Positions 1-11,539 of a DNA stretch of 64,000 nt are shown here, in pieces. This DNA is from Sclerodactyla briareus (lineage: Eukaryota > Echinodermata > Holothuroidea > Dendrochirotida > Sclerodactylidae), in assembly GCA_026419785.1 (NCBI GenBank), contig JAODTK010005220.1, positions 186,001 through 250,000 of the forward strand, given 5' to 3'. The notes below the pieces were generated by a model that was given only the letters and a program-made list of their open reading frames with translations, was not told the origin of the DNA and made no database searches. Position 1 is the first letter of the stretch. Each line of letters begins with the position of its first letter. The position numbers and the translations under genes were made by a program.

Positions 1-1300
1 TGGTATCATGGGTAAATATTCGGGTGGTTTGCACTTCCATCAAATGTCAACAAGGCGGATGAGCTGTCATGGGGCCACATTCACACTTATGAAGTCACAC
101 AAACCCCAGCTCCTTTTACCAGTGTCAAAAAGGTTAAAGAGCATGATTATTTAGAAATCAAGTCACAGGTATATTACAGGTGCTGTTGAGGGGGACACCC
201 CCTACACCCCAAATTCCCAAAGCCTCTACCTCTGAAAATAATCATGGACTGTATTCATCTGTGAACATGATGAATGTCTGGAATAAAATGCCCTTGTGCA
301 GTGGAGCAGTGGTGGGGGGGGGGGGGCTGGCTACTAATGACTTTTGACCAATAAATTTTAAACGCAAGTATAAGTAACATTTTTCTTTAATGTTCAGTAG
401 ACGTTTTACAAGCTGTGCCTCAGCAAATTTTGCAAGCCGTCACCGCCATCACAGGGGAGGTAGGGAGAATAGATATTCAAAATGCAGTTGATGGTCTTGA
501 GGTCTCCTATGTCTACAACCCACAATTAAGAATACCCAAACGATTAGAGATCTCGACATCTATAACCTTTCTATCTCTAAACAGTAAATAAGCAGCTAGG
601 AGGTAACTATTGCGTTTAGTTCGATCGGAGTAAATTGCATTGCGTGATATTCAAAATTTGGCAGTGCGTACTTCCACGGAGACCACAATACAAATCATTG
701 GCGTGCTAACCGGAGGGTTCTGCGCTGTGAACATGCGATAACCAAGGCAAGGAGCGGCGCGCCATTCCCCTGTTTGTATTCCGTTAGGGCAGTACGCCTT
801 CTGGAACCGCACGTATACAGAAGCGGATCTGCGCGTGTGTGTTGTAAACATAAACTTCCAAAAGGCTCGGGGCAAACTTACATTCGCGTTTGAAAAGTAT
901 TGCGTTCACTTGAGACGCAGCAAATCGAGCAAGTTTCGATTGTTGTGTTCTCTGACCACGACTGTTACTGCAACAAAAAAACAGGCAGCTATTATTGGGA
1001 TTAGCCAATCAGAATCCTGGTATTCGCAATACCGGATAGCTTGGAGTGTGAATCCATGTTTCCAAGCTAGTGAAGTGCCTGGCCTCCAATGAAGATAGAA
1101 GACATTACGAGAAGGAAGAGCAGAGAAATGAGCATGAGACAGACAGCATTGCGAAGAGAAACGAGGCAGCCCAGCGGACTCTATTCTAGGTGGAAGGCTG
1201 GCTGGTATGGACCTGTTCGATATAGTAAGGGCAGGATCAGTAGGTGTACTGACATGAGATTGCTGGAACAGCACCCCATGTTAGGCCAAGAAAATTCTTG
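1..1300. other. Unassigned intergenic DNA with one poly-G run
   Basis: No gene or recognisable repeat was identified. A pure G13 run lies at 314-326, just after two CAGTGG-like motifs, and may mark the edge of an hAT-like element. Short open frames on both strands at about 650-1270 have no family resemblance that I recognise. The missing endonuclease part of the LINE beginning near 1300 might lie in the last few hundred bases, but I could not see its motifs. Confidence 0.4.
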
Positions 1301-1899
1301 TCTTAGTATGCTGTGGACAAAAAAAATTGGCGAACTAGATTGGCGTAACTTGTTAGAAAGTACTCACGTTGTTGCTGTGACTTGGAATGGTTCATGAGAA
1401 AGGTTACGCAGTTATGAAGGTTTACTTCTTGGAGGAACGTCGCTGTAAGAACAAGAGGCCTTCTGGGATGAATAGGGAAGTTTTTCCCTGGCCATCAAAC
1501 GTAAGCGAATTTATGGCGCTTTTATCGTTCTTCTGGGTCAGTGGTATATAGAGCATTCAAAAATTCAGCAAACGCTTGTCCAGCGTTTAGTTTGGTGATA
1601 AACTGTGAAAATTTTGAGAGGCAGATTGCCTCTAATATCAAGGAGAATCCTCGTGCATTTTGCTCTTAGTGTGCGGGGAAGACAGAAGTCAAGGACAGCA
1701 TTGGTCCTTTGATAGATTCCGACTCGGGTAGTACAATTAGCGATAGCCAGGCGATGGCTGAAGGTTCTCAATAAGTATTTCTCGTCTGTTTTTTTTTATC
1801 CTGAGAACTTGGTTAATTGTGCTGACCAAGTTGTCGGGTTCTCCGAATTAGTATTGTTAATATGGTGTGCTCGCCTGGTTTAGTAAAGGAGAAACTGCA

Positions 1900-2640
1900 A
1901 AGGCTCAAAGTGCCAAAGCTCTGGTCCTGACGAGTTTATCCTTTTACTAAAATCCTTTGCCGACGAGTTGTCTGTTCCATAGCTATATTTTCAATAAGAC
2001 TCTCCAAGAAGGTATTGTTCCGGATGATGGAGGAGAGCAAAGGTTTCTCATATTTTCAAGAAAGGTCAACCGGTCTCTTCCTTGTAATTACAGGCCGGTG
2101 AATCTTACTAGTATTGTTTGCAAGGTATGGAATCAATCATTCGGGATCATTAGGTTGATTATTTCAATGAGCATAGTATGATTAGAGATCTCAGCATGGG
2201 TTTAGGAAAATTGTTCGGTTGACTAATCTCTTGGAATTTTATGGAAGATGTTACGAGTTCTGTTGACAACGGCAAACGATGTTGATATAATTTTCCTTGA
2301 ATTCAGAAAGATTTTGACAAGGTCTCATGAGCCGTCTCTTGCTCAAGTGTTTCGAGAGCTTGGCAGTGAGGGGAATGTCCTTCAAGTGGATGCCTTGCAG
2401 GGTTCCATAATAGGGAACAACGAGTTGTCATTAATGGGGCGGTCGTCTTCTTAGGCAAAAGGTCACTAGTGGTGATTCCCAGGATCAGTTCTCGGGCCGT
2501 TACCTCTTCTGGCGGTATATGACGATCTTGACGGTTCTGTTCATTCAAGGATTAAGAAGTTCGCAGACGATACCAAGTGTATCGGGAGGTCGGTTCGAAT
2601 GATGATGCCTGGAAATTGATTCATAGGGATCTGGATATAA
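1900..2640 (+). pseudogene. Reverse transcriptase domain, 5' part (LINE at 1300-4226)
   Basis: This is the fingers and palm portion of the LINE reverse transcriptase. Visible blocks in order are a KSAGPDG-like block (decayed) near 1905, YIFNKTLQEGIVPDD at about 1983-2027, CNYRPVNLTSIVCKV at about 2085-2129, a NGNDVDIIFLEFRK-like motif A near 2270-2310, and FADD (motif C) at 2560-2571 with both catalytic aspartates kept. Frame changes occur between most blocks. Reading stops at about 2640, where a GC-rich repeat begins, and the next expected block (WQM..VDKCK) appears only after it. Confidence 0.85.
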
Positions 2641-3426
2641 TTATATCCCCACTTCGTGGATATTATGGTTTTGGCTTCGCCACGTCCGCGGCCGCCGCCG
2701 CGTCCGCAGCGCCGCCGCTCCGCAGCCGCGCGCGTTTCTTGTTAGCGCATAAACTCTCCAACACTTTGTCCGTTTGAGCCAAAACTTGGCACACATGTCC
2801 GCCGTAGTGCAAATTTCGGATAGAGTTCGAAAGTGGGCGTCGCCACATTAGCGGGGTCCGCTAATTTGCAGAATTTCCACGATTGGAAGATTTCCCGTTA
2901 GCGCAATTAACTCTTTAACGCTTTTTCCGATTGAACTGAAAACTTGGTACACTTGTCCGCCCAGTGAAATCTCAGATGAGTTCGGAAGTGGGCATCACTG
3001 TACTGCTGGGGGCCGCTAATTGCATAATTTTCGCGAAATTTTTAAGTTAGTCGGATTTGAACGAAACTTGGGGGTAGGACTATAGTTATCCCGAAAAATG
3101 TGGAGGTCAATTTCAAGGTCATCAAAGGGTCAATTGTTGAAGTTTATCCGATTCAAACTTGTCAGATTTGAACGAAACTTGGTGATGGGGGCTACATTGT
3201 CCTCACAAAGTCATTCAAAGCCATCATTGTCAAAATTCGCATAATCATTGTGCCGATCAGCACCCAGGATTACAACAAAAACTTGTGAAGAAGTTTGTTT
3301 TGGTTTCTGACCAAAATGGGGTATTTATGGGGGTTAGATACTTTCTTCCCAATGATTGCTCAAAAAGGGGGATATACACGTGGGCGGGGTACCCGCCTAC
3401 ACATGTTAGTTTTCCAAATGTCTTCC
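2641..3426 (+). repeat. GC-headed dispersed repeat inserted in the LINE
   Basis: The repeat opens with a GCC/GCG-rich stretch (2683-2737). It then has two diverged ~153-bp direct copies (about 2735-2887 and 2888-3040), each containing a GTTAGCGC start, an AAACTTGGYACAC core and a CCGCTAATTTGC end. Two shorter copies of a TTTGAACGAAACTTGG module follow (3055 and 3167). It ends with CTTCCCAATGATTGCTCAAA and a GTGGGCGGGGTACCCGCC hairpin near 3381. A second copy of the 3' half lies at 9826-10135. It separates two LINE blocks that should be adjacent, so it inserted into the LINE. No terminal duplication could be fixed. It appears non-coding. Confidence 0.75.
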
Positions 3427-4226
3427 GGACTGGCAAATGTTTTCAATTGTCGACAAGTGCAAAGTTAATGCATGCTGGTTTTCACAATGCAACCGATTCT
3501 TTCAAGTAAATTGACAAAATATTCAGGAGGTGATTCAGAAAAAGATCTTGGGGGTTGTTTTGATTCTGCTTGAAACCTTTAAGCAGGGGCCGAAGCTGCT
3601 AGAAGAGGTTATTGGATTCTTGGGATGATTAGACGTTCACTTCAATTCCTTGATAATGATATGTTGTCAGGCTGTTTAAGCAACTGGTTGAGACCGCACA
3701 CCGGAATCTCTGGACAAGGTGGATCCCTAATTTGCAAAAGACAGCAGGTTATTGAAACGTTCAGCGTAGGGCAACTAGAATGATTGACTGTCTGAAAAAA
3801 TTATCCTACGGGGAAAGATTAAGGCGTCTCGTCTAACTACAATGGAGCTAAGGCGAATCGGGGTGACTTGATCCAGGTTTCAAACTTGTCCATGGAACTC
3901 GATGCTGTCCTTCCACACTTCTTTGAATTCCAATGTTACTGCAAATAGTAGCCACTGTCTCAAGCTTCGTGGCAAGCGCTGCAGATTGGACATCGTAAAT
4001 ATTTCTTCGCAGAGAGTGATCAATGAGTGGAATGTCTTGCTGAAAAAGTGTTGTTCTCTCTAAGAGTGTGACATGCGTTCAAGAAACAGTCTTGAGTTAT
4101 TTTTCAGGAATCACGGGCGAATCAATTAGTGGATTGGTTCATTTTTCTTCCTGGAATGTTTGCTCCGGGGTCGTTTATGAGGAATTATGTCTTCCTGACC
4201 CGTATTCACTAAAACTAAACTAAAAT

Positions 4227-6800
4227 CTCAAGGACTGGAATTTGGATCCTGCTGCCAACAAGGAACCGACCAAGTGTGAGAGTTTGTTGAAAATCTGACA
4301 ACGTTTAACCGGAGGATGATGATGGTTGTTCATATATGATTGCTTCTTTCTTGCCCTACTTGAAAATAGCATTATTTGAATTTCCCATTACCAGAAACTG
4401 TATCCCCAAAACAGCATTTTCCTTTCTGCAGATATGCTTTTGCAGGTGCCAAAAACTATAGCCTCACAGAGCATACATGCCTAAAGAATGATTGTTGTTT
4501 GTAGGGACATGGCCCCCTTAAACTGCATGCGACGGTGCTCCTTCTGGGCTATACCCCCCCCCCCCCCCCACTCCCCCCTCCAGTATGAAGAAAGAAGATG
4601 TTAATCAGATTCTTGACACCGAATTAAGGGCTCTGGGCCACCAAAATTATTTGACAAATGTTCAAAGAAGCGGGGGAAACTCTACCCATCTCTCTTAGAT
4701 CCCAACTCCCCAAAATGCCCGAAACCCCACCCTTTTTAGAGCCGGCCTCTCCAAGAACAGCCACAGCCATAGATCATCGGACCCCAGCCTTCCAAGAACA
4801 GCAATGTGGAGTCTCCTACAGTAGCATGCCTCTTGTGTTTATAAGGTCTAATTTTTTGCACTTGTCATAGCATTTTTTACTGCTGTTGATTATTTTGATA
4901 TTTGTCTTGTCATGTACAAGTTTTGCATTCACTTTCCATTCACGTGGCTTATGTTAACTTCTATATTTTTTTAAACAATTTTTAATTTTTATCATTTCTC
5001 CTATTTTGCCATTACTGTTGTCCTGTAAACTTTTTCTTTTCATGGTTTACTTATAAAAGTGCATGGAGGCCTCCGGGGGCATTTTTGCGCGATATATGTA
5101 GTTTTTATATTATTATGAAATTGCTATGAATTGCTACCCTCCCCACCAACCTCAATATCCCTGAAACAGGAAAACAGTAGCAATGCATGACACTGAGCAG
5201 TCAAGACGTCACCTTCACAGACGGCCACAACTGTAAATTGGGACCTGCCTACTCCCGACGTTATTTGCAAATTATTATTTTTCCCCGCGCACACGAAGGG
5301 CTTCAATCTTCCAGGCACTGCCCGAAGTGACAAGTTATCTTAACCTCCCATAGGAGCCCAGGAGGTTGTTTAACGCATTGTCGACATTGAGGCATTGTGA
5401 CAGCACCGACGATCGAGTTGGCTGCACCGGGAGGCACGACAACAAACGTCCTCATAATCGCGCCGACAACTCAGCTCGAGCACCGGCGACGCGCCCTGGT
5501 GACGATGGGGTCATCCAATCGCAAGAGCCCGTTTAACTCCAGTTGTGTTGCCATCAACGGGCACGGACTGGGGGGGGGGGGTGGGGGGAGTTTAGACATA
5601 CAAATTGAACAAACATACAGCACAGCATCATAAGTGCCCCTTCAGGGCCTTATTAGACCCTAGGAGTAGTGGAAGAGTGCAAGGCCATGTAGTTCTATAC
5701 AAAGCTTCAAAGGCAACTAAAATTTGGGGAATAGTGTCCGGCATCGTCTGGACAGTTGAAGGCCCACCACCAATACTGTATAAAATGTCATGAATTTCAA
5801 AGAGACATGCATTCCATAGTGATTCAATATCATGATTCTTGAGTGACAGATTTGGGTGGAATAAGTCACTAAGATTACGAGCATGATGCTAATAGATTCC
5901 TGCTGCATCATAAGGCTAAAGCATGCATGGACATAATCTGTCTGGTGATGAGAACATCCTGTAGGGTTGCTGAAGTCAGTTGCAGTTCACTATTCTAGTC
6001 CATTTTCATGTGGTCAGACAGATTAAAAAGCAACTAACTTTTTTAAGGTACACGGATATGGAGCCCCTAACCCCCCCAACCCTCCCACCACCACTCCCCC
6101 AATCCTACACAGTACCAATGGCTTCCAATTCGGGAAATAGCTTTAGCAGTTCTGCTCTACCTTGTAGAGCACCCACCGAAGTATATCACAAGTTACCTTG
6201 TACACTTCCTTCACAAGTTGTTGGAGGGTTGGATTCCTTGATGTCCTCTCTCAACATAATGTACACAAATGTAGTGGTTCCCGTGACATCACCTCTCCCA
6301 AATGAGACCATTTGGAGGTCATGGTTGTTTTGTTTGGGCTGTTTTGTGATGTTATGTGGATCCTGCTGTGTGTATGACGCCGCCGTTTGTTTGTGTGGGT
6401 GAGAACCAGTTTCCGCATGGTATCTAAAGAAAGCAAGCATGTATAGAGATGATAGTTGTGAAATATATAGGTTCCAAATTCCCCATGTAGGGGAAGATGG
6501 GAGGGGTCAATCTTCAAAAAGCATTCCTGCACAGGAAAACTGGTGAATGGAAGCAAATATGAAGTGAGCTATTCCCACACTGTACAAAAGTATAGCCCTC
6601 GATAGGCATGACATCATGAGGAGTGAAATGCGTACAACGATACAAATGATTTCATGGGAATCGCACGGTTCGATACCTTTGGAAGTCACAGGCCTATTTC
6701 CACGAAACATACAAACAGCTTGTGAATAAACGTATTGTCAGGGAGTGATTGGGTGAAAACATTATTCAGGGATGATGAACATAGATGAACATTTGATGAA
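4227..6800. other. Unassigned intergenic DNA
   Basis: No gene was recognised. The stretch holds a C16 run at 4554-4569, a G12 run at 5570-5581, a CpG-rich patch at about 5395-5560, and a C-rich patch at about 6060-6105. A 140-codon open frame at 5980-6402 (+) runs through the C-rich patch and has low-complexity proline and cysteine stretches. I do not recognise it. Confidence 0.4.
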
Positions 6801-6880
6801 CATTTGATACATCTGATTCAAGACAAAAATTTTGTGCACGAGGAAGATCGTGAGGACAACAGGCAAAAACTTCCCACCCC

Positions 6881-6881
<1 letters not shown>

Positions 6882-6920
<39 letters not shown>
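6882..6920 (+). repeat. Poly-C run of 39 bases
   Basis: An uninterrupted run of 39 C residues, flanked by further C-rich sequence to 6934. It would translate as polyproline in any plus-strand frame and creates a spurious ORF at 6804-6989. It is the longest of about twenty G/C homopolymers in the window. Its true length is uncertain because such runs are hard to sequence. Confidence 0.95.
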
Positions 6921-7009
6921 ACCCCCACCCCCCCAATGCCTTCTTCCCTGCCCGATATATTAGGGTGTACAGTAGGTACTTCCAGATGAACAGAGATCCA
7001 GATTCACAA

Positions 7010-7135
7010 AATTATTACTATTTTATTATTATATTATGTTAATAAACTCATATAAATTAAACTCATATATATTATGATTAAACTAATTATTATATTAAAA
7101 CTTATATTATATTATTATCATTATTATTATGTTGG
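7010..7135. repeat. AT-rich ATT/TAA low-complexity stretch
   Basis: Imperfect ATT, TTA and CATATA repeats with almost no G or C. It is a degenerate microsatellite with no coding potential. Confidence 0.85.
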
Positions 7136-8324
7136 TAAAAATGTCAATGTCATGTCACAAGCTAGAAAAACTAATACCCGATACACTTAACTATCAATGG
7201 GGCCTGAATAGAACTGGGCGACGGGGAAGGGTGATGCTACATTCATGTCACAGTCCAACTCTCCTGGGCCGTGTGTGGAGTGAGCAAAAACAAACTTGAT
7301 CACATACTCGAAAGATTCCGTCAACCAGGCAACTGACATCTCGCTTGTGTCGTACCGTGACCATTTGAAGGATGGTTGCCAAATTGCCAAATGTTCAGGA
7401 TTTCAAATCGGGCCCTCAATCAGACATGGCAAAGTGGCCAGAACACGCAATGATTCCACAAATCAATATTTCATTGAAAGTGGTCTACGAAAAAAATATC
7501 TCTTTTGCATGCTCCTGGACTCTCAGGATCAGCAGGTAACTAAGAATGATGGAGATTCGTTAATGAGAAAATTTAAGTAATAGAGGGATTGAATATCCTC
7601 GCCATGGAGGCTCTTAACTTGTAGGCTCCGCAAGACAGCTAATGTCAGTTCATAGTTACAACTGCACTTGTTCCAAATCGGACAAAAAAGTTCACCTATA
7701 TCACACAAAAACATGTTCATCAACTGCTCCCCCTTCCCCCTCCTCGACCTTTAAACTTCTGATTGCACCCTGATGGTTTTTCATGATTCATGTCCAGAGC
7801 CAAAACAAAAACCAATAACTTGAGGCCTAGTTGACTTTGAAGAGTTGAGAAACTCATAGATAACTCCTTGATGCTAAGGGACCAAACTTCTGTTTTTCCA
7901 CCCACCCCCCCCCCCCTTCCCCATCCCCTCTCTCCAGGTATATTGGTATTTTTTTTTATAAAAGGTTGGGGGGTTAACATCAAATGCCAGGTGAAATTAT
8001 GTATTCTGTACGTAGCAGTTTTCAGTATAGTGCCAACTCTGTCATGGTCATTTCCCTGTGTTGAATCGGACAGCAAGCCTCCGCCATGACTGGCTGCGGT
8101 CTCCTCGTTTTACGGATCATGCAAATGATTTTACCCAACATTCAGAATCAAGCATGCATGTATGGATGACTGTATAAAGTTCAGCTTCTCAAAAGCGGCC
8201 CCTGAGCTTGTCAACTGTTCATGAATTTAACATGTGACATGAAATAACAAAACTGGCTAACCAGTCCTACGGTTGCATGGGGGTGGGGGGGGGCAGAGGG
8301 GCGTGGATTGGGGGAAGCGGGGTA
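7136..8324. other. Unassigned intergenic DNA
   Basis: Nothing is recognised apart from C- and G-rich patches near 7725-7745, 7903-7930 and 8278-8295. The short open frames here are not supported by any domain. Confidence 0.4.
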
Positions 8325-8745
8325 GGAAATAATCTTAGGGAGGACACCTATTTTGGCAGATGTGCTGAAAAATTTGTCCTAAAAGATTGTCTTCAAGCAA
8401 GCCCATTCAACCTTGCTGCCCTATTTAGGGGCCCCTCACTCAATCAATTCCTTTGATGGCCAGGAGAGAAAGGAAGGGTTGGAGGATGGGGGGAGGAGGA
8501 TCTGAGCTGATATCAGATTCTTCAAATGGTGGGGAAAAATAATATTTAGGACGACACCCTTATACGGCAGACTGGCCAGAAATTGGCCTTACGATCGTCT
8601 TCACGACGTTTTCAACCATTCACCTCGCAGCCCTTTGGCCCCCACCACTTCTCACCCTGTGGTGAAGGAGAAAGGAAGGCTTGTGGAGGATGGGGGGTAT
8701 ATCACAGATTCGCCTCCAAAGGTTGTTTTAGGGTGGGAGGAGTGA
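8325..8745 (+). repeat. Diverged ~210-bp tandem duplication
   Basis: Two copies in the same orientation, about 8325-8535 and 8536-8745. Shared landmarks are AAATAAT.TTAGG, GGACGACACC, a GATYGTCTTCA segment, AGGAGAAAGGAAGG, TGGAGGATGGGGGG and a closing CAGATTC..CAAA. The copies differ by many substitutions and small indels. Confidence 0.75.
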
Positions 8746-8960
8746 GGACCAGAAGTCGGAGGCGTGAGAAGAACTGGAAAGTCATCAGCAAAACTTCCAT
8801 TTATTCCTCTAAATGAGTCTTTCATTATCTCGTTACATGGTAAGGTAGGGGTGGGGGGGGAGTGACACCAGAATCGGAGGAGTGAGAGAACTGGAAAGCT
8901 CATCAGCAAAAACTCCATTAGTCCTCTAATATGAGTCTTCATTATCTCGTTTACATGAGA
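8741..8960 (+). repeat. ~120-bp tandem duplication
   Basis: Copies at about 8741-8857 and 8861-8960 share AGTGA..CCAGAA, GGAGGMGTGAGA, AACTGGAAAG, CATCAGCAAAA, CTCCATTA, CCTCTAA and GAGTCTTTCATTATCTCGTT. They adjoin the ~210-bp duplication, which suggests a region prone to local duplication. Confidence 0.85.
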
Positions 8961-9425
8961 AACTTAACAGGGAATAACTGCCAACAAGGTGGAAGATGCG
9001 TGAGGTACAGTGATCCCATCAGGTTTATCTGCATCATACAGCATGAAAAAGGATCAAATTGGGAGAAAAACACCTCGCCCAGGGAACGGCCAGATGATGG
9101 GGGGGGTCATGGAGCTGGAGGGGCGGTCAGCCCCCATGACTTCCCTGCCTGGGGCACTTTGAGCCGCCTTTAACTGGGTACGCTAACGAAATGCAAAAGA
9201 AGATCAAACATTGCTGGGTACTTCAATGGATAGCTTCCCCCCCCCCCACCACTGGCTCCGAAGTTTTTTCCCCCTGCCATACATGTATGTCACTAGGAGG
9301 AGCATGGCATTAGATGACACAAATTAACTATAAATTGCTGCAAAAATTGAGGCCAGCAGAGCGTATCAAAATTTTGTCATCTCGTCTGGAGGAATTAAAC
9401 GAGGATAATTGTCCATTTCATTACC
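8961..9425. other. Unassigned intergenic DNA
   Basis: No feature is recognised except a short poly-C run near 9237-9247. The stretch leads into the minisatellite. Confidence 0.4.
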
Positions 9426-9429
9426 GAGG

Positions 9430-9705
9430 CTGGCAGCATGAAAGGCACGAAACTGGGGTGCTCTCAATTAAGTGGGAGGAGGGGGGATGGAAGACATGGA
9501 CCTGGGTGCTCTCAATTAACTGGAACGAAGGCGAGATGAAGTGCCACAAACCTGGAGTGCTCTCAATTAAGTGGGAGGTGGGGGATGGAAAGTAATGGAC
9601 CTGGGGTGATCTCAATTAACCGGGAGGGAGGGGGAGATGGAAGTGCATGGACCTGGAGTGCTCTCAATTAACTGAGAGGAGGGGATGGACGTGCGACATG
9701 GCGTG
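9430..9705 (+). repeat. Minisatellite, 48-52-bp unit, about five copies
   Basis: The anchor CTCTCAATTA recurs at 9461, 9509, 9560, 9609 and 9661, so periods are 48, 51, 49 and 52 bp. Each unit reads roughly GACCTGG.GTG, CTCTCAATTAA, GTGGGAGG and a G-rich GATGGAAG segment. A plus-strand open frame through the first three units gives repeated VLSI.W peptides. Period lengths are not multiples of three, so this is not a conserved protein repeat. Confidence 0.92.
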
Positions 9706-9825
9706 CGGGAGGAGGGGGTCATCATCATTGCATTCTGTCTGGTGTTACCCTAATGAATGTTAGTTGGTAAGATATCCAGTTGACATATAGTATGCGTTTG
9801 AGTAGTGTAGCTGCATGCTGCTGTC

Positions 9826-10135
9826 CAAGCCGCACCGCAGCCGACAGGAAATTTGGGCGTTTCGTGCAATATTGCATAATTTGCACTAAAGTTGGTTAGT
9901 CGGATTTGAACGAACCTTTGTGGGTAGAGACTCTATCCTGAAGATGTTGAGGTAATTTCAAGGCCATCGGGGTCAAATTTGCATATTTTAGTTGACTTCT
10001 TTGTAACTCAAAAACTTGGTGGATGAAGGCTATCTGTTCTGACCAAAAGGAGGTCTTAGGGGATAGTTCTTCCCAATGATGCCTCAAAAGCAGGGATATG
10101 TGGGTGGTTTACACACCTACACAGTCAGTTGGTAG
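9826..10135 (+). repeat. Second copy of the GC-headed dispersed repeat (3' half)
   Basis: Shares with 2641-3426 a GCCGCACCGCAGCC-type head, the GGTTAGTCGGATTTGAACGA module, TTTCAAGG.CATC, AACTTGGTGGATG, TTCTGACCAAAA, CTTCCCAATGATGCCTCAAA and a GTGGGTGG..CACACCTACAC close. It is shorter than the first copy because the ~150-bp internal duplication is missing. Same orientation as the first copy. Confidence 0.8.
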
Positions 10136-10423
10136 GTGCAGATAGTGAGGCATGGGTCATAGATGAGCAGTGACCATTAATCTCACTGGGGGGATATTAT
10201 GGTTATTTTTGCACATGTCCGCCGCATCCGCAGGATTGCCCATGAGACTAGTATTTGTTTTCTCAGGGGGTGGCATACCCCCACAAACAACCCCCGGAAT
10301 TTGGAAGGGAAGGGTGGGATTAGGTATAGACAAACATTTCGAGTTCAAGCAAGCAGACCCCCCCCCACACCTCCCCAGGGATGTCTGAATTACCCCCACC
10401 CACCCACCTACATTCAGTGCGGT

Positions 10424-10600
10424 CAGTAGCGTATGCAGAGATTTGTCATGGGGAGGGGGGGTTTGAGGTGCTACCAAGGGAAAAGTGCACCCTCATGACA
10501 TGGCCTGACCCTCCCTATTGGCAAATAAGTACAATTTATGGGTCCCAGGACACATGCTGCTGCAATATTTGAAATACCAGCTGCCACACCTTATCTACTG
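10424..10600 (+). mobile_element. hAT-like MITE fragment, left end
   Basis: Starts with CAGTAGCGTATGCAGAG, followed by a G-rich patch. It shares GGCAAATAAGTACAATTTATG and ..ATGCTGCTGCAAT.TTTG..ATA.CAGCTGC with the element at 19930-20299, so the two are copies of one family. No right terminus was found within the next kilobase, so this is a 3'-truncated or interrupted copy. Confidence 0.65.
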
Positions 10601-11218
10601 AACTGCCAAGAAGTGCACACAGGTGGTACCGTTAAAAAAAAAAAAATGGCAAGGGTGATTGTCATGGAATTGGACCCGGCTCCATTTTGAGAGGAGTGAG
10701 AAGTGTGTGGAATTTTGCTATAATGTATCAGAATTTTCAGAGATCATGGGGGAGCTAACGGCCAGCTCACGGCACCAAAGGAGCCTGGGATCCCAGTAAA
10801 TACCTCTGCAGCCCCAATGGCTCTGCATGGATTTGTGGTATACACAGGCAATGCCCTTCCCAGAAGGATAGCAACACAACAAAATGACTTTGGTTATGTG
10901 GTGTATGGTGGTGTTAGATTTGTTGATAATGTCCTCATGAATCATGACCTACAATGATGTTAACATCATGAATTGTCTTGTGGTTGCGCGGGGAACATCA
11001 ACCTTATTCCACGATGGGGGGGACCTGCAGACATGAAGTGTATTAACTATGTATGACCCTATAATCTTGAGCAAGACAAACGACAGGGAGACAGAGATCA
11101 GTTAACACCAGACAGGGCTTGTGGGAGACAGGGCAATTCATAAGAGGGGAGAGATTTATTGGCATTAAATGACGGATAATGAATATACATCCTGAGATTG
11201 CTCCCAAAAAACTTGAAA
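10601..11218. other. Unassigned intergenic DNA
   Basis: No gene or clear repeat was identified. An A13 run lies near 10633-10646. Confidence 0.4.
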
Positions 11219-11257
11219 CTGCATCATCAAACTGCATCATCAAACTGCATCATCAAA
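11219..11257 (+). repeat. 13-bp tandem repeat, three copies
   Basis: Three consecutive CTGCATCATCAAA units. Confidence 0.9.
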
Positions 11258-11305
11258 TTCAACCAGTTTCACCTTTTGAAGAGAGATATGGAATTACTAT
11301 CAGAA

Positions 11306-11529
11306 CAGGGATAAGCTACGCTGGTCGGTGGTTGGTGTAAGCCAGCACGCAACCCAACCAACCGTCACTCACAGCAAATGTAGGTCCGAGCCCACGCAGC
11401 CCTGAGATAAAAATCCTAGTTTTAACCCATAAACAACAGTTGAATGCCATTATTGTCACTTGGTTAGTAAATTGACTGCAATTGGTGTCAATTTTAGTCC
11501 GCACTAGAAATTGGCTAGCTACACCACTG
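11306..11529 (+). mobile_element. Short hAT-like MITE with 9-bp (or 8-bp) target duplication
   Basis: A 224-bp element with imperfect inverted ends: left CAGGGATAAGCTACGC, right end reading inward as CAGTGGTGTAGCTAGCC. The sequence CTATCAGAA sits immediately outside both ends (11297-11305 and 11530-11538) and is identical in the two. Terminal CAG..GTAGC and an 8-9-bp duplication are the usual signature of hAT-type elements. The interior is non-coding. Confidence 0.75.
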
Positions 11530-11539
11530 CTATCAGAAC

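Larger units (their letters stand above)
1300..4226 (+). mobile_element. Decayed CR1/L2-like LINE, ORF2 and 3' end, split by a repeat insertion
   Basis: This is the remnant of a non-LTR retrotransposon whose ORF2 would encode an endonuclease and reverse transcriptase for target-primed insertion. In shifting frames one reads the pre-RT linker (RNKRPSGMNREVF near 1450), the RT blocks (NRSLPCNYRPV near 2070, a LxFRK motif-A region near 2300, VxPGxS near 2400) and the catalytic KFADDTK box at 2557-2577. After an interruption, WQM..VDKCKV resumes at 3431, followed by EKDLGV near 3540, GMIRRS near 3625, a QRRATRMI-like block near 3760 and C-terminal LRRL and EWNVL blocks. The 3' end is a short CTAAA-type tail at about 4209-4226. 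At least ten frameshifts or stops make it non-coding. The endonuclease was not found, so the copy is 5' truncated or too decayed there. Identity as CR1/L2 is by motif style only. Confidence 0.85.

Noticed and set aside
5980..6402. 140-codon plus-strand open frame
   Set aside because: Proline-rich from C tracts, no recognised motif, and overlapping minus-strand frames of similar size.
6804..6989. Polyproline protein
   Set aside because: Product of the C39 homopolymer, not a gene.
9314..9595. Protein with repeated VLSIKWE units
   Set aside because: Caused by the ~50-bp minisatellite, whose unit length is not a multiple of three.
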